The notes below the pieces were generated by a model. The model was not told the DNA's origin. It worked only from the letters and a program-made list of their open reading frames with translations, and made no database searches. A stretch of 24,432 bases of DNA from Ichthyosporea sp. XGB-2017a. Its lineage: Eukaryota > Opisthokonta > Ichthyosporea. The stretch covers positions 6,271 to 30,702 of the forward strand of contig PDIM01010257.1 in NCBI GenBank assembly GCA_002811675.1. The letters are read 5' to 3'. The position numbers and the translations under genes were made by a program. Positions 9,747 through 20,738 of this stretch are shown in pieces. Every line of letters begins with the position of its first letter. Within the stretch, counting starts at the first letter, position 1.

Positions 9747-12700
9747 TTAGTCGCCTGGTGGTGAATCAGCCCATCTCAAGGAAAAGGCCTTTAGTTCGTC
9801 AATAATGGAATGGTACTGCACAAACTGATTCTTGGTATTTGTTTTTACCCATTTTGGCAAATTCTGAAAATACGCGGGGTTTGAAAGAAACCGGCTTTCA
9901 GCAAGAATAATGGATCCCCAATCATTTTTGTGACGTATGCATCTTCCAAGCGCTTGGTTCAGAGCGCGAAAGCCCTGGATTTCATACCATGTGCGGCCAG
10001 TGCACATTTTTCTATCTTTTGGAGCCCTGTCATTGTATTGCTGCTTGGACTCTACTAGCACATCTTTAAAGTTAGGGAACGGAATTCCAAATAAAATTAC
10101 AGCTCGGCAAAGGTCGTCAGTGAAATCTACCCCCTCACTTACTTTTCCGCGGCACACTGCCAACAAAACTGCCCCACTGGTATTCATTTCGTCTCTCTTG
10201 TGAACAGATTCGGTGAATTCTTGAAACATGTCTTTAAAATCCTGTTTGTTTGAAGACCGCGTCTCTTCACATATAACCTTGTACTGTTCGATTTGACCAT
10301 AAACACCAGTAACGCCCCACCGCTTTGTCACGGTTGACATAGCAGAGTAGGACGGAAAAAAAACTAAAACACCCCCTTCAAAGTTTTGCGCAGCGTGCAA
10401 CACGATGTTGCCGCAGTCGTCCTGATACTGAGAAGTATTAAGCGTTTGATAGACACCCTTCATTTCCTTTCCACTCGGCCCAACGGCAACTATGTGAGAC
10501 GATATTTGTGCGGGCTTAGCAACGTGGCCAGCCTCTACATGGATGGGAAATTCACATTGAAGTTCACTACCGAACGACCAAACAGGGGTGAGAGTTCCAG
10601 ATGCGAGTATCACTGATCGTGTTTGCTTCTTTAAGTCATGGAAGGCAACCCCAGAATTTAAACACGAAAATGAAACTGTTTGTTGTAAATGTTCTTCTTC
10701 ATCAAACTTTTTACGTGAAAACTTATTGTAAGAAACAAGCTTTTCATCTATAATAAGAACGTAGTCATCCGAAGGACATGTTTTGAGCCACTGGATTGCT
10801 ACTAAAAGCTGAACAATTACATCGCACGCAGCTTGTCCAAAACTTGCTTTCGCAAGTACTTCGCTTTTTTTAGCACCAAACGAATATTGCAAAGCTTCAT
10901 TTGCCTTTTCTTCTATTAGACCTTTAAACTTGCTCTTTAAAATCTTCACGTCTTCATGTTCAAAGCCATGCCCATAAATCATTCTTTTGAACTCTTCACT
11001 CTTACGTTTGCATTGTTTGGTCTTATAGCCCGACGGCCTCAACTTTGAGATAGATGATGCAATGAAATCCCTAGTAGAATCCAAGAGGATCCCTATTTTT
11101 CTGAACATGTCTTCATATTTCGAATCGCCTAATTCATGGGCCTGGATAAATCTAAACATTTCCGCCTTAGCGTCGTTAAGAGCGTCATCAGATAGTGTCA
11201 AGGACGCCGAGTCTCTCAGAACACTCTCCACGTTGTGAGCTTCATCAATTATTACAATGGCATCGTCAATGTTCACTTTCGACTTTTCCCTAAAAATTGG
11301 ATCTAACACATAGTTGTATGGGCAGATCAGAATATTCGGTCTACTCTCCAAAGTCTGGTGAGAGAGAAAGTAAGGACAGAGATCTTTCTCTTTGCCGAGT
11401 TCCACCAAGTCTTCCATGTCATGCAATGCTAATTTGTTACCTCTTGCAAATATGAGATTGCCAGTTGGGTCTCTTCGCTTCACAGTATTATTATACATTT
11501 CACATTTACCATCCATGGTCTTATTTCGACACTCCTCATTTTTGTTAGATGACTTCATCACTTTCGGATGAATGCACAAAAATTCACGACTTCCTAAAAG
11601 GGCCATATTTACATCCTTAATTCCTGAGCGCTTCAATTCTTGAACTACTTGATTTACTTGACCTTGAGTTCGTGTACAATAAATTATAGGCACGTAAGTC
11701 GGACTTTCTAATTTGGTGCGGCCAGTAAGGCACGATCTGACTTGCTCCACGTCACTTTCTTTGCAGTGCGAGGACTTCAGAAACATTTCAATCAATTCGG
11801 TTTTTTGTACTTCTTCAATCCTTTTTTGCAAAGCGATGCGCACATCTTCTTCATCGTCTCTAACGCATTTGTGTCCACCGTGCTCGCTATAGTTCCCAAT
11901 TTTGCGCTCAATAATTTTCACTTTCAAGTCAGTTTGGAAATCGTCGCTGTCATCTTCCAAAGCAATTACACAAGGAATGTCCATCGTCTTTTCGTCCTTC
12001 TTGGTGACAGCTAAGTCATCTTCTTCGGAATTCTTTGCTAGCCCTTCTCTAAGGATTTTGGTGGCTTCGACATTCATTGCCTCAGCTCCCTCAAGAATAC
12101 TATCTTTGTTGTCATATCGAGGTTCTGATTGCCACTCCTTGAATAGATGTTCCCAATAATGCCGGTCTTCAATTTGGGTTTCATATCGACAACATTCATT
12201 TTTGAACAAGGCCTTCTGATAGCCTACGGCAGAGCATAGGAGAGCTAAGGTTTTGCCTGTGCCAGTTGGACTCTCTACCAGCGCATTTACGCTACCTTTG
12301 CAAGCTTTGATGATGCCTTGCATAATACTAAATTGTTGCGGGTATGGCTTAAAGGGAAATTTGACACAAACACCACATATTGGATACTCATGTTTTTTAA
12401 AACGGCTCCCACTACTTGCATTAGATAAAGAAGTCATGGAATCTCCACCCGAGGAGGCCGTATTTTGTGATAAGCTAGATTCTCTTCCGTTCTCCTCCTT
12501 GAGATGCTGAATAGTGGCCGCCATCTTTTTCTCTCTGGTGACGGGTTCACTACAGGAGGCCGGTGGGCCCTCAGACTCCACAGAGCTCTCACGCACTCTC
12601 TTATGCCCACCCGTTTTTAGACTGGCCAATGCGTCCCGAGCAGTGGAGCTGCTGCTTGAACAAGGAACAGAAGCATCTGCACTGTTATCGATATTCTTTT

Positions 12701-12845
12701 CCTTCAAAGCAGTGGCATTTTTGAAAACTTGAGAGGCCGTTGTAAAACCAGTATTTGCACTGGCACAGGCACCACCATAGCATTCTTTATCATTGATTTC
12801 ATCCCCTTCTTTACGTACCTGTTCGCCGTAAGTACTATCCTCCAT
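9747..12845 (-). CDS. BRIP1: FANCJ/BRIP1-type 5'-3' DEAH Fe-S DNA helicase
   Basis: Single exon, 1032 aa. XPD-family superfamily 2 helicase with the Q-like FKPYPQQ, Walker A SPTGTGKT (K198) and DEAH (534-537). Four spaced cysteines suit an Fe-S cluster: C424 (FLCIHP), C439, C448 and C490 (LCPYF). FANCJ is preferred over RTEL1 and XPD because of AVCRGKVSEGVDF, GIPFPNFKDV, TWYEIQGFRALNQALGRCIR and HKNDWGSIIL near the C-terminus. Known role: unwinding 5'-tailed duplexes and G-quadruplex DNA during interstrand crosslink repair and replication. The N-terminal ~150 residues are Ser-rich and unlike the family, and an acidic insert (~215-380) follows motif I. Start: first ATG at 12845; the frame opens further upstream only through GTG. 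Its stop lies 32 bp from the PANK stop. The C-terminal BRCA1-binding tail of the human protein is absent. Confidence 0.92.
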   Translation of the reverse strand: MEDSTYGEQVRKEGDEINDKECYGGACASANTGFTTASQVFKNATALKEKNIDNSADASVPCSSSSSTARDALASLKTGGHKRVRESSVESEGPPASCSEPVTREKKMAATIQHLKEENGRESSLSQNTASSGGDSMTSLSNASSGSRFKKHEYPICGVCVKFPFKPYPQQFSIMQGIIKACKGSVNALVESPTGTGKTLALLCSAVGYQKALFKNECCRYETQIEDRHYWEHLFKEWQSEPRYDNKDSILEGAEAMNVEATKILREGLAKNSEEDDLAVTKKDEKTMDIPCVIALEDDSDDFQTDLKVKIIERKIGNYSEHGGHKCVRDDEEDVRIALQKRIEEVQKTELIEMFLKSSHCKESDVEQVRSCLTGRTKLESPTYVPIIYCTRTQGQVNQVVQELKRSGIKDVNMALLGSREFLCIHPKVMKSSNKNEECRNKTMDGKCEMYNNTVKRRDPTGNLIFARGNKLALHDMEDLVELGKEKDLCPYFLSHQTLESRPNILICPYNYVLDPIFREKSKVNIDDAIVIIDEAHNVESVLRDSASLTLSDDALNDAKAEMFRFIQAHELGDSKYEDMFRKIGILLDSTRDFIASSISKLRPSGYKTKQCKRKSEEFKRMIYGHGFEHEDVKILKSKFKGLIEEKANEALQYSFGAKKSEVLAKASFGQAACDVIVQLLVAIQWLKTCPSDDYVLIIDEKLVSYNKFSRKKFDEEEHLQQTVSFSCLNSGVAFHDLKKQTRSVILASGTLTPVWSFGSELQCEFPIHVEAGHVAKPAQISSHIVAVGPSGKEMKGVYQTLNTSQYQDDCGNIVLHAAQNFEGGVLVFFPSYSAMSTVTKRWGVTGVYGQIEQYKVICEETRSSNKQDFKDMFQEFTESVHKRDEMNTSGAVLLAVCRGKVSEGVDFTDDLCRAVILFGIPFPNFKDVLVESKQQYNDRAPKDRKMCTGRTWYEIQGFRALNQALGRCIRHKNDWGSIILAESRFLSNPAYFQNLPKWVKTNTKNQFVQYHSIIDELKAFSLRWADSPPGD
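10090..10095 (+). terminator. Possible AATAAA poly(A) signal for the PANK transcript
   Basis: First canonical plus-strand hexamer found after the PANK stop, 376 bases downstream and antisense to the helicase gene. A non-canonical nearer signal is also possible. Confidence 0.3.
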
Positions 12846-13436
12846 CTTACCTTGCTCTACATGCACCTAGCAGAACTGAAACAAACACAATGCCCTATCC
12901 AAATCAATAAAACATCAAGTAGCAGCTGTGTGTGATTGGGAGAATTCAAGATTCCTCCTTCCTTTTTTCTTCTCTTGCGTGGCAGAAAGGTCTTTATGGA
13001 GCAGCACTTTGCTGTTTGGGACGACAGCAAACGGGTGCGGGGTGAGGAGGAGGGCAAGGCTTCCCTTTACTGTGCATTGAGGGCTACAGAGTACTGCAGT
13101 GACTGACTCAGCTGCCTGCCCTGCAGCTGCGCGCCTCCACATCCGCGAGTATGAAAATCGCGTTTAGGGGTGTAGGGGGGGGGCTCTGTCTATTTAGTAG
13201 AGGCTTCGGTTATTGAAGCTAGACAAGTAGACAAGTGCCAGCTGATGGCAATCATCGCTGTCATCTTGCCTCTCTTTGGAGAGCCCGGTATTGCTTCACT
13301 TTGCAAATGTTTATTTCTTCTTTGTATTGCATCTTTTGAGTGTCTTTCTTACCTTTTATCCGTACTCGGCACGTGACCAGTAGCGACATGATGCTAAAGC
13401 TGTGTGTGTCTTTTTTGCCATTTTGTAGGTCTTCAT
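12846..13436. promoter_or_regulatory. Upstream region of FANCJ and 3' end of katanin
   Basis: 591 bp between two minus-strand genes. It contains four CAGCTG copies (12923, 13109, 13124, 13239), an AP-1-like TGACTCA (13104-13110) and nine G at 13175-13183. A pyrimidine-rich stretch ending in TTTCAG lies upstream of the helicase ATG. On the minus strand GTAAG directly precedes that ATG. No gene is visible. Confidence 0.5.
13310..13315 (-). terminator. AATAAA poly(A) signal of katanin p60
   Basis: Minus-strand hexamer 121 bases after the katanin stop. Confidence 0.55.
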
Positions 13437-15571
<2,135 letters not shown>

Positions 15572-18500
15572 ATGGATCCTGGGGACAAGGGAAATGAAGA
15601 TCTTCAGGGCACTGTAGCCCAGATATCAACCAGTCCACCTGCGAGTGGGGGTGGTAATCCTCGCTCCTCTGTGGCAGGGCGAGCGGGCAGTATGGGTGGG
15701 ATCTCTACCAGACAATTTGGGGTTAGTCTGGTTGAGTTGACTCTTGCAAGTGCTGGGCCAAGAGGTGGTCTGTATGAGGGAGAGGAAGGTGAAGGAGAGG
15801 AGGAGGAGGAGCACGTTACAAGATCAGGAAAGCATGCAAAATTGTATCCGCGCATATTGGTGTTTATGTGCGAGTATCTGATTAATTATGTTCAAGAATT
15901 GTCAACAGAATCAACTGGCAGTCAGCAGCAGCTTGAAAGCGAAGTACGTTTAATGCTTACCCAATCTCCCCCACAAAAGCAATATGAACAGATGAAGCAA
16001 CGTTTAAGCCAAGGGGACTTTAGTGGAACTTTCTCCCCGATATGCATGTTTCGGTTGTTACGAGCGTTTGTTCGAGAACTCCCGGAAAGTCTTATTCCTA
16101 GCACTTTTTATCAAGATGCTATTGATATGGTGATTGGCCATGTGCATCTGTCTGTAGAACGTATTAGAGACGCCCCTAGGTACAAAGCAATGCTTTCAGG
16201 ATTCCCCACAGCCTTGGGTGATGAGCTTGATAAATGGGTTTCTCAAATGTGGGATGTGAGTACGAAGGGGGCATTGACGGTGTCGGAGCACCTCGTAGCA
16301 GAGGTAACTGCTTTCCACAATGTATTTAATCGTGTGGCTTTTAGTATTCAAAGTGATTTTAGTCTTATTGAAGAGATATTCTTCAAGCTTCCTCAAGTTC
16401 ACAGGGACTGTTTGGAATATCTTGTTCTTTCATTTGTGAAGTTGGACCTGATTGTGAAGCGTTTTTCTACTGCTGCAGTAGTTCATGAAGATTATTCAAG
16501 TGTTATTCTACAAGATTTGGCTGCCTTGTTTGCCCCTTACATAATGTGCCCTGTAGCATGGATGTCTAAGACGCCTAGTGAAAGACTGCGAACTCGTGTG
16601 TTCCAACAGCACTTTGTTTTTCTGTTCTTTATGTTTATTAAGCGGAAGCACAATTACTTGACGCCGACAGAAAGGCTCGAGCTGGAAATGGACGAAGACT
16701 TTTTAATCGACCAGCTCTTGCTGAAAGCAATTCCCTCATCGAATCGGTTTAATCTTGCCTTATCCCTTTTGGAAGAAGTACCAAGGACCTCTAATGAAGT
16801 TATTGCTGGAGTTCAGCCTAGGTCCCCCCCCAGCCTTTTTCAAGAACAGTCTCAAGCTACGTCTTCTAATGCCCCAGGCGATATTCCCCGTGGGGTTGAG
16901 AGTGGCGCGCTGTCCTCATCCTCTTCGTCGTTTACAAAACGCAAATCGCAGATGCAACAGTTGTGGTTAGATTCAAGCGCAACTAACCCTGTCCATTTTC
17001 CTTTGCCCGTAAGGATGAATCGAAAAACAAGCTTACCCTCACGGAAAACATTTAGCTCGAGTGGCGATAATTCAACATTTGAAAATCCACCAGCAAATAT
17101 GCACCAAGGGGCACAGAACTTTAGTGCGCTAGTAGCACATCATGTAGAGTGCGGGCGTGTGAACCCCTTCGTGGAAATTCGAACAAATTCAGAGCTGGAA
17201 TCGAAGCGAAAGTCGCACGATTTCGCAAGAGAACTTGCTAAAGATGTGGACAAAACTGGGGAAGGCCCGTCGCCTTTCAGAGCTGAAACCGCTGAAATGG
17301 GCGAAGAAATGGGCCTAAGACAAGGGGAATGGGATATAAGTGAAACTGTAGAGGGGGAAGTTGTTTGGCTGGAATGGGAGTGGCCTAAAATATCAACACG
17401 GGAAGAAATTTCGAGTAGTGAGAAGCTGTGTGGTGAGTTTAAACTAGACGAAAACCCGTACATGAAGCGCTGGGTGCTCGAGCCTCACTTACTGTTTTCT
17501 CCGCCGTCACCATCACTTCCGAAAAGACCGGTGATGTCAGGCTCTTCGTCCAGTTTGAATCGGGCCGAAAGCTTGGGTATGGGAACTGTAGGCGATAGTG
17601 TTGGTGACAAGTACAAACCGTGCCCTGCCCGAGGCCTTCAAAAACTGTTGTTTGAGAAGGAATATGATAAAAGTAAGAAGGAAGATAGAAGTGTAAATAG
17701 GGCCACTTCTTCCGGGTCGATTTCTCTTCAATCTGTAGGCTTGCGAAAGAGTAGCTCATTTGCCGCAAACTATGATACTGTATTGAGTTTCCCACGATCA
17801 CGAGTTGGAACTAGAGACACGGGTGTTACGGATATCGTAACATTCTTCATAGAATACCCAAACAAGAATGTTAAGGCACCCTATGCTTACGATAAAGATC
17901 AAGATTTTGTAAACAGTCGCACCCCATCAAAGCAGAGTGGTGATGTATGTGAACATTGCTCAACAAAATGCAGCAAACTCTCTCTCCATCGTAAAGTGAA
18001 TTGTGGCTACTGTGGTCGAGTATTTTGCTCGGACTGTTGTTCGAAGCAAATGCTACTTCCCCACCGATTATTGGAAGACGCCAATTTTAAACCTGGTGAT
18101 GTATGCCAGAGTTGCGAACATCACTTGCGAATGCACTTTAATAGCCCAGTTCTTGAATTTACCAAATTTTCCAATACTGCAAAGACTTTGCTGGGAGAAG
18201 CTTGCATGAAGAATGTGCTTTATAATCGTAGAATTATAATGAAGTGTATCTTTTTTAATTTTCTAAATGGGTGTCCGTCGCGCGCACAGATGATATCCAT
18301 GATTCCCCCTCGAATACTTCCACTGATTTCTATTTACACACACACGCCAGGGCCTCGTATTAGTTTAGGTGATTTGTGTGCGCTTAAGCGTGATATAAGC
18401 AACTTTGCCACTGATCTCGATATCATTTCGTCTCTCTTTTCGAAGCACTGCGGCCTCTGCCCATCTTGCGTAAAGCTAAGAATCGAGTGCTGTGCCGGAG

Positions 18501-18868
18501 TCATTTGTAGACATACAGGAAGTGGTGGGGATGGCAATGTCTTTTTATCAAACGAATCGCATATTAGCGAAATCGAGCTTTGCCATAGTTGCGGCCGCTA
18601 CTGCCATTCCCCTTGCTTTAATATTCTGTTTAGTGTTTGTATCGCATGTGCTCGAAAGCCATCTCAAAATGTAAAATCACTGGTTGAAGATGATGGGGGG
18701 CAGGAAGAGCTGCGGCGCGCTTCGGAACTTAACGCACATGATGCTGATGATTTAGCGAGTAGCAGAAGTACAGAAAGGGGGGCTGATCACTCGAGAGGTT
18801 CGTTTAATGACTCTGCAGATGACAAACCTAGTTTGTGGGCGTTGGCTGATATAAACCATTTCAGCTAG
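15572..18868 (+). CDS. RhoGAP-like protein with C-terminal FYVE/Rubicon-homology zinc domain
   Basis: Single exon, 1098 aa. The frame is open upstream only through GTG, so the first ATG (15572) is taken. FGVSLVEL (49-56) and YPRILVFMCEYL (92-103), separated by a Gly/Glu insert, then LLRAFVRELPESLIP (162-176) and DLAALFAPYIM mark a RhoGAP fold ending near 355, with an insert at ~188-265. The arginine-finger segment (EGIFRxSG in active members) is not visible, so GAP activity is doubtful. A long Ser-rich linker follows. Residues ~790-1030 are rich in paired Cys (C793/C796, CGYC, CSDC, CQSC, CGLC, CHSC, CIAC). The spacing and the segments SLGDLCALKRDIS and CHSCGRYCHSPCF resemble the Rubicon-homology domain of Rubicon, PLEKHM1 and DEF8, which binds Rab7. 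Inference: a late-endosome or autophagy-linked GTPase scaffold. Function untested. Confidence 0.8.
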   Translation: MDPGDKGNEDLQGTVAQISTSPPASGGGNPRSSVAGRAGSMGGISTRQFGVSLVELTLASAGPRGGLYEGEEGEGEEEEEHVTRSGKHAKLYPRILVFMCEYLINYVQELSTESTGSQQQLESEVRLMLTQSPPQKQYEQMKQRLSQGDFSGTFSPICMFRLLRAFVRELPESLIPSTFYQDAIDMVIGHVHLSVERIRDAPRYKAMLSGFPTALGDELDKWVSQMWDVSTKGALTVSEHLVAEVTAFHNVFNRVAFSIQSDFSLIEEIFFKLPQVHRDCLEYLVLSFVKLDLIVKRFSTAAVVHEDYSSVILQDLAALFAPYIMCPVAWMSKTPSERLRTRVFQQHFVFLFFMFIKRKHNYLTPTERLELEMDEDFLIDQLLLKAIPSSNRFNLALSLLEEVPRTSNEVIAGVQPRSPPSLFQEQSQATSSNAPGDIPRGVESGALSSSSSSFTKRKSQMQQLWLDSSATNPVHFPLPVRMNRKTSLPSRKTFSSSGDNSTFENPPANMHQGAQNFSALVAHHVECGRVNPFVEIRTNSELESKRKSHDFARELAKDVDKTGEGPSPFRAETAEMGEEMGLRQGEWDISETVEGEVVWLEWEWPKISTREEISSSEKLCGEFKLDENPYMKRWVLEPHLLFSPPSPSLPKRPVMSGSSSSLNRAESLGMGTVGDSVGDKYKPCPARGLQKLLFEKEYDKSKKEDRSVNRATSSGSISLQSVGLRKSSSFAANYDTVLSFPRSRVGTRDTGVTDIVTFFIEYPNKNVKAPYAYDKDQDFVNSRTPSKQSGDVCEHCSTKCSKLSLHRKVNCGYCGRVFCSDCCSKQMLLPHRLLEDANFKPGDVCQSCEHHLRMHFNSPVLEFTKFSNTAKTLLGEACMKNVLYNRRIIMKCIFFNFLNGCPSRAQMISMIPPRILPLISIYTHTPGPRISLGDLCALKRDISNFATDLDIISSLFSKHCGLCPSCVKLRIECCAGVICRHTGSGGDGNVFLSNESHISEIELCHSCGRYCHSPCFNILFSVCIACARKPSQNVKSLVEDDGGQEELRRASELNAHDADDLASSRSTERGADHSRGSFNDSADDKPSLWALADINHFS

Positions 18869-18925
18869 TCCTTGCTTACTGGTTGCCAAATGCCAGCAAT
18901 AGATACCCAGCGTTTATATTGAGCA

Positions 18926-18931
18926 TTTATT
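18926..18931 (-). terminator. AATAAA poly(A) signal of COX10
   Basis: Minus-strand hexamer 136 bases after the COX10 stop. Confidence 0.5.
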
Positions 18932-19029
18932 TCTTTTCTCACTGTATCTGTTCTCAAGGCGATCACAACTATGCACTGTCCATACCACTCTTCAAAGAAC
19001 CTTTCCTGCTACCCACTCATTAGCCAAAA

Positions 19030-19035
19030 AATAAA
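19030..19035 (+). terminator. AATAAA poly(A) signal of the RhoGAP-Rubicon gene
   Basis: Plus-strand hexamer 161 bases after the stop, in an A-rich context. Confidence 0.55.
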
Positions 19036-19067
19036 TACGCACTTCATTGGGGCACACTATTCAAAAC

Positions 19068-20324
19068 TTATGCTATTCCGATGGATGGAGATGCTGAAGA
19101 CGAAGTCAAGTCAGCAAAGGGAAGCCCTGCCTTTTCCTCTCCGTCCTTGTTTTTGTGCAGCATCAAGAGAGAACAAACTATCGGGAGGTGGATGATGCTG
19201 GCAAAGAAAAGTTTCCTTGCAGTTTTCTGGTTACTATCGCGGTAGAATCTCCAAGCGAGAAGGGACATTGCAGCATTAGCAGCAAATGAATCAAGAGCAA
19301 ACCACCAGTCTGTCAGCCCAATAAAAGGGGCTAGTGTACAGCATGGGATCATAAGAAGACTATATCGCAGAGCAACGCGTCCATTGAGAGCAGGATTTAC
19401 CACAGCCATCATGCGATACCCAGCTCTGCAATAGTCCTCACGCAGATTCCAGCTCAGTGCATTGAAATGGGGGAACTGCCAGGCGTACAGGAGGAATCCC
19501 AAAAGCCATGCACCAGGCTCCTGGACAAAGCCACCCGTCTGAGCGGCCCACCCCATCACGGGAGGGATCCCTCCCACCACGGCACCCACCCATGTGTTCG
19601 CAACTGATGATCGCTTCATCCAAGTGTAGGCCAAGGAATACAGAGCAATGTTACTCACCCCAAGTCCTGCAACCACCGGGTTCACAAGATGGTACAAGAT
19701 CTCGTAGCCGGTGATTCCAGTTCCCAGTGCGAACATTACAGAGTGGAGTGGACTTATCTGTCCATTAACGACAACTCTACCCGCAGTTCGAGACATTTGC
19801 GCATCAAAGGGGACCTCGATCCACTGGTTGAAGGCATTGGCCGAGCATACACACAGCCCTGTACCCACGGTGGTGTACAGGAGCGTGTCCAATTGTAACA
19901 TCCCAGGAGCCATTGCATATCCCACCATAGTCGTCAACACTACAAGTCCGCTCAGCTTTGCCTTTGACAGCTTCGCATAAATCCCCGGAAGCTTTGCTAG
20001 TGGGGCAGGGTGTGATAGATCCCTCCATCGAGGCACATATCTCCTTCCCTCCTTCTTACGGAGCGCTTCCTCCGCGATCTCTTCCTCCGACACACCACCC
20101 CCATGCCTCAGCACCACACTCGTGTGCATAGCCCTCCTGCCCCCCCACAAATATGAATCCCCTACCCGTACCCTCTCCTCCAGTCCAGCCCCCCTCCTCC
20201 CCAACACGCCCCATCCATACACTCTTCCTCCTCCTGCAGCCCCTGCACTATTCCTCACCACCCGTGCCCCAACCCCACACAGCAACTTCCCTGCAGCCCC
20301 CCCAATCACCACAAGCCCCGCCAT
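19068..20324 (-). CDS. COX10: COX10 protohaem IX farnesyltransferase (haem O synthase), mitochondrial
   Basis: Single exon, 418 aa (human 443). UbiA-type prenyltransferase with the first Asp-rich motif NQWIEVPFDAQMSRTAGR (from N166) and GQISPLHSVMF. The conserved TWMKRSSVANTWVGAVVGG and the second loop PHFNALSWNLREDYCRAGY identify haem O synthase. About seven to nine hydrophobic membrane segments follow residue ~125. The N-terminal ~75 residues are rich in Gly, Arg and Ala with few acidic residues, fitting a mitochondrial targeting sequence (inference). Known role: it farnesylates haem B to haem O in the inner mitochondrial membrane, the first step to haem A for cytochrome c oxidase. Start: ATG at 20324; upstream in-frame residues begin only with TTG. 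Its 3' end converges on the RhoGAP-Rubicon gene. Confidence 0.95.
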   Translation of the reverse strand: MAGLVVIGGAAGKLLCGVGARVVRNSAGAAGGGRVYGWGVLGRRGAGLEERVRVGDSYLWGGRRAMHTSVVLRHGGGVSEEEIAEEALRKKEGRRYVPRWRDLSHPAPLAKLPGIYAKLSKAKLSGLVVLTTMVGYAMAPGMLQLDTLLYTTVGTGLCVCSANAFNQWIEVPFDAQMSRTAGRVVVNGQISPLHSVMFALGTGITGYEILYHLVNPVVAGLGVSNIALYSLAYTWMKRSSVANTWVGAVVGGIPPVMGWAAQTGGFVQEPGAWLLGFLLYAWQFPHFNALSWNLREDYCRAGYRMMAVVNPALNGRVALRYSLLMIPCCTLAPFIGLTDWWFALDSFAANAAMSLLAWRFYRDSNQKTARKLFFASIIHLPIVCSLLMLHKNKDGEEKAGLPFADLTSSSASPSIGIA

Positions 20325-20738
20325 AAAACAAACCAACAAACAGGCAAAACCCAAGTTCTATTCAAATCACACCACACACCACGACAGAGAGGGGGGTGTT
20401 CACCGTTTCACTTTTCCGTTTCAAATCAAAGGCAATAATAAACACATCACCCCACTGAATAAATAAAATAAACAACAACACGCAGATGAGGGGGAGGGAG
20501 GGTTAAGGGACTGAGAGAGGAGAGAGCAGCTCCCCCACGCACGCTTATATGTGACAACCCCTTCCTTCCCTTGGAGGGAGAGAGAGAGAGATTAGTACAC
20601 TTCGCTATATGCACACTTTGGGGTGATTTAGTCCTTGATCACTCACACAAACTACTGTAATAGGAACCATAAGGGAACCTGATTTGTGCTGGAAGGAAAA
20701 GTTTTTAGTTGTTTATTTATTTATTTTTTTTTTTTTTC
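20325..20738. promoter_or_regulatory. Divergent promoter region of COX10 and TRM10
   Basis: 414 bp between opposed starts. G-rich patches (~20487-20505), a TATA-like cttatatgtg (~20545), a GA repeat (~20579-20590) and a long T tract (20721-20737) directly before the TRM10 ATG. No gene is visible. Confidence 0.5.

Larger units (their letters stand above)
18869..19067. other. Convergent intergenic gap with crossing poly(A) signals
   Basis: 199 bp between converging stops. The plus-strand signal (19030) lies beyond the minus-strand signal (18926) from each gene's own viewpoint, so mature 3' UTRs should overlap by roughly 100 bases. Confidence 0.5.

Noticed and set aside
9747-12845. RTEL1 or XPD instead of FANCJ
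   Set aside because: The Cys-rich region also resembles RTEL1, but the C-terminal motifs (WYEIQGFRALNQALGRCIR and after) fit FANCJ best, and there is no RTEL1-like C-terminal harmonin or RING region.
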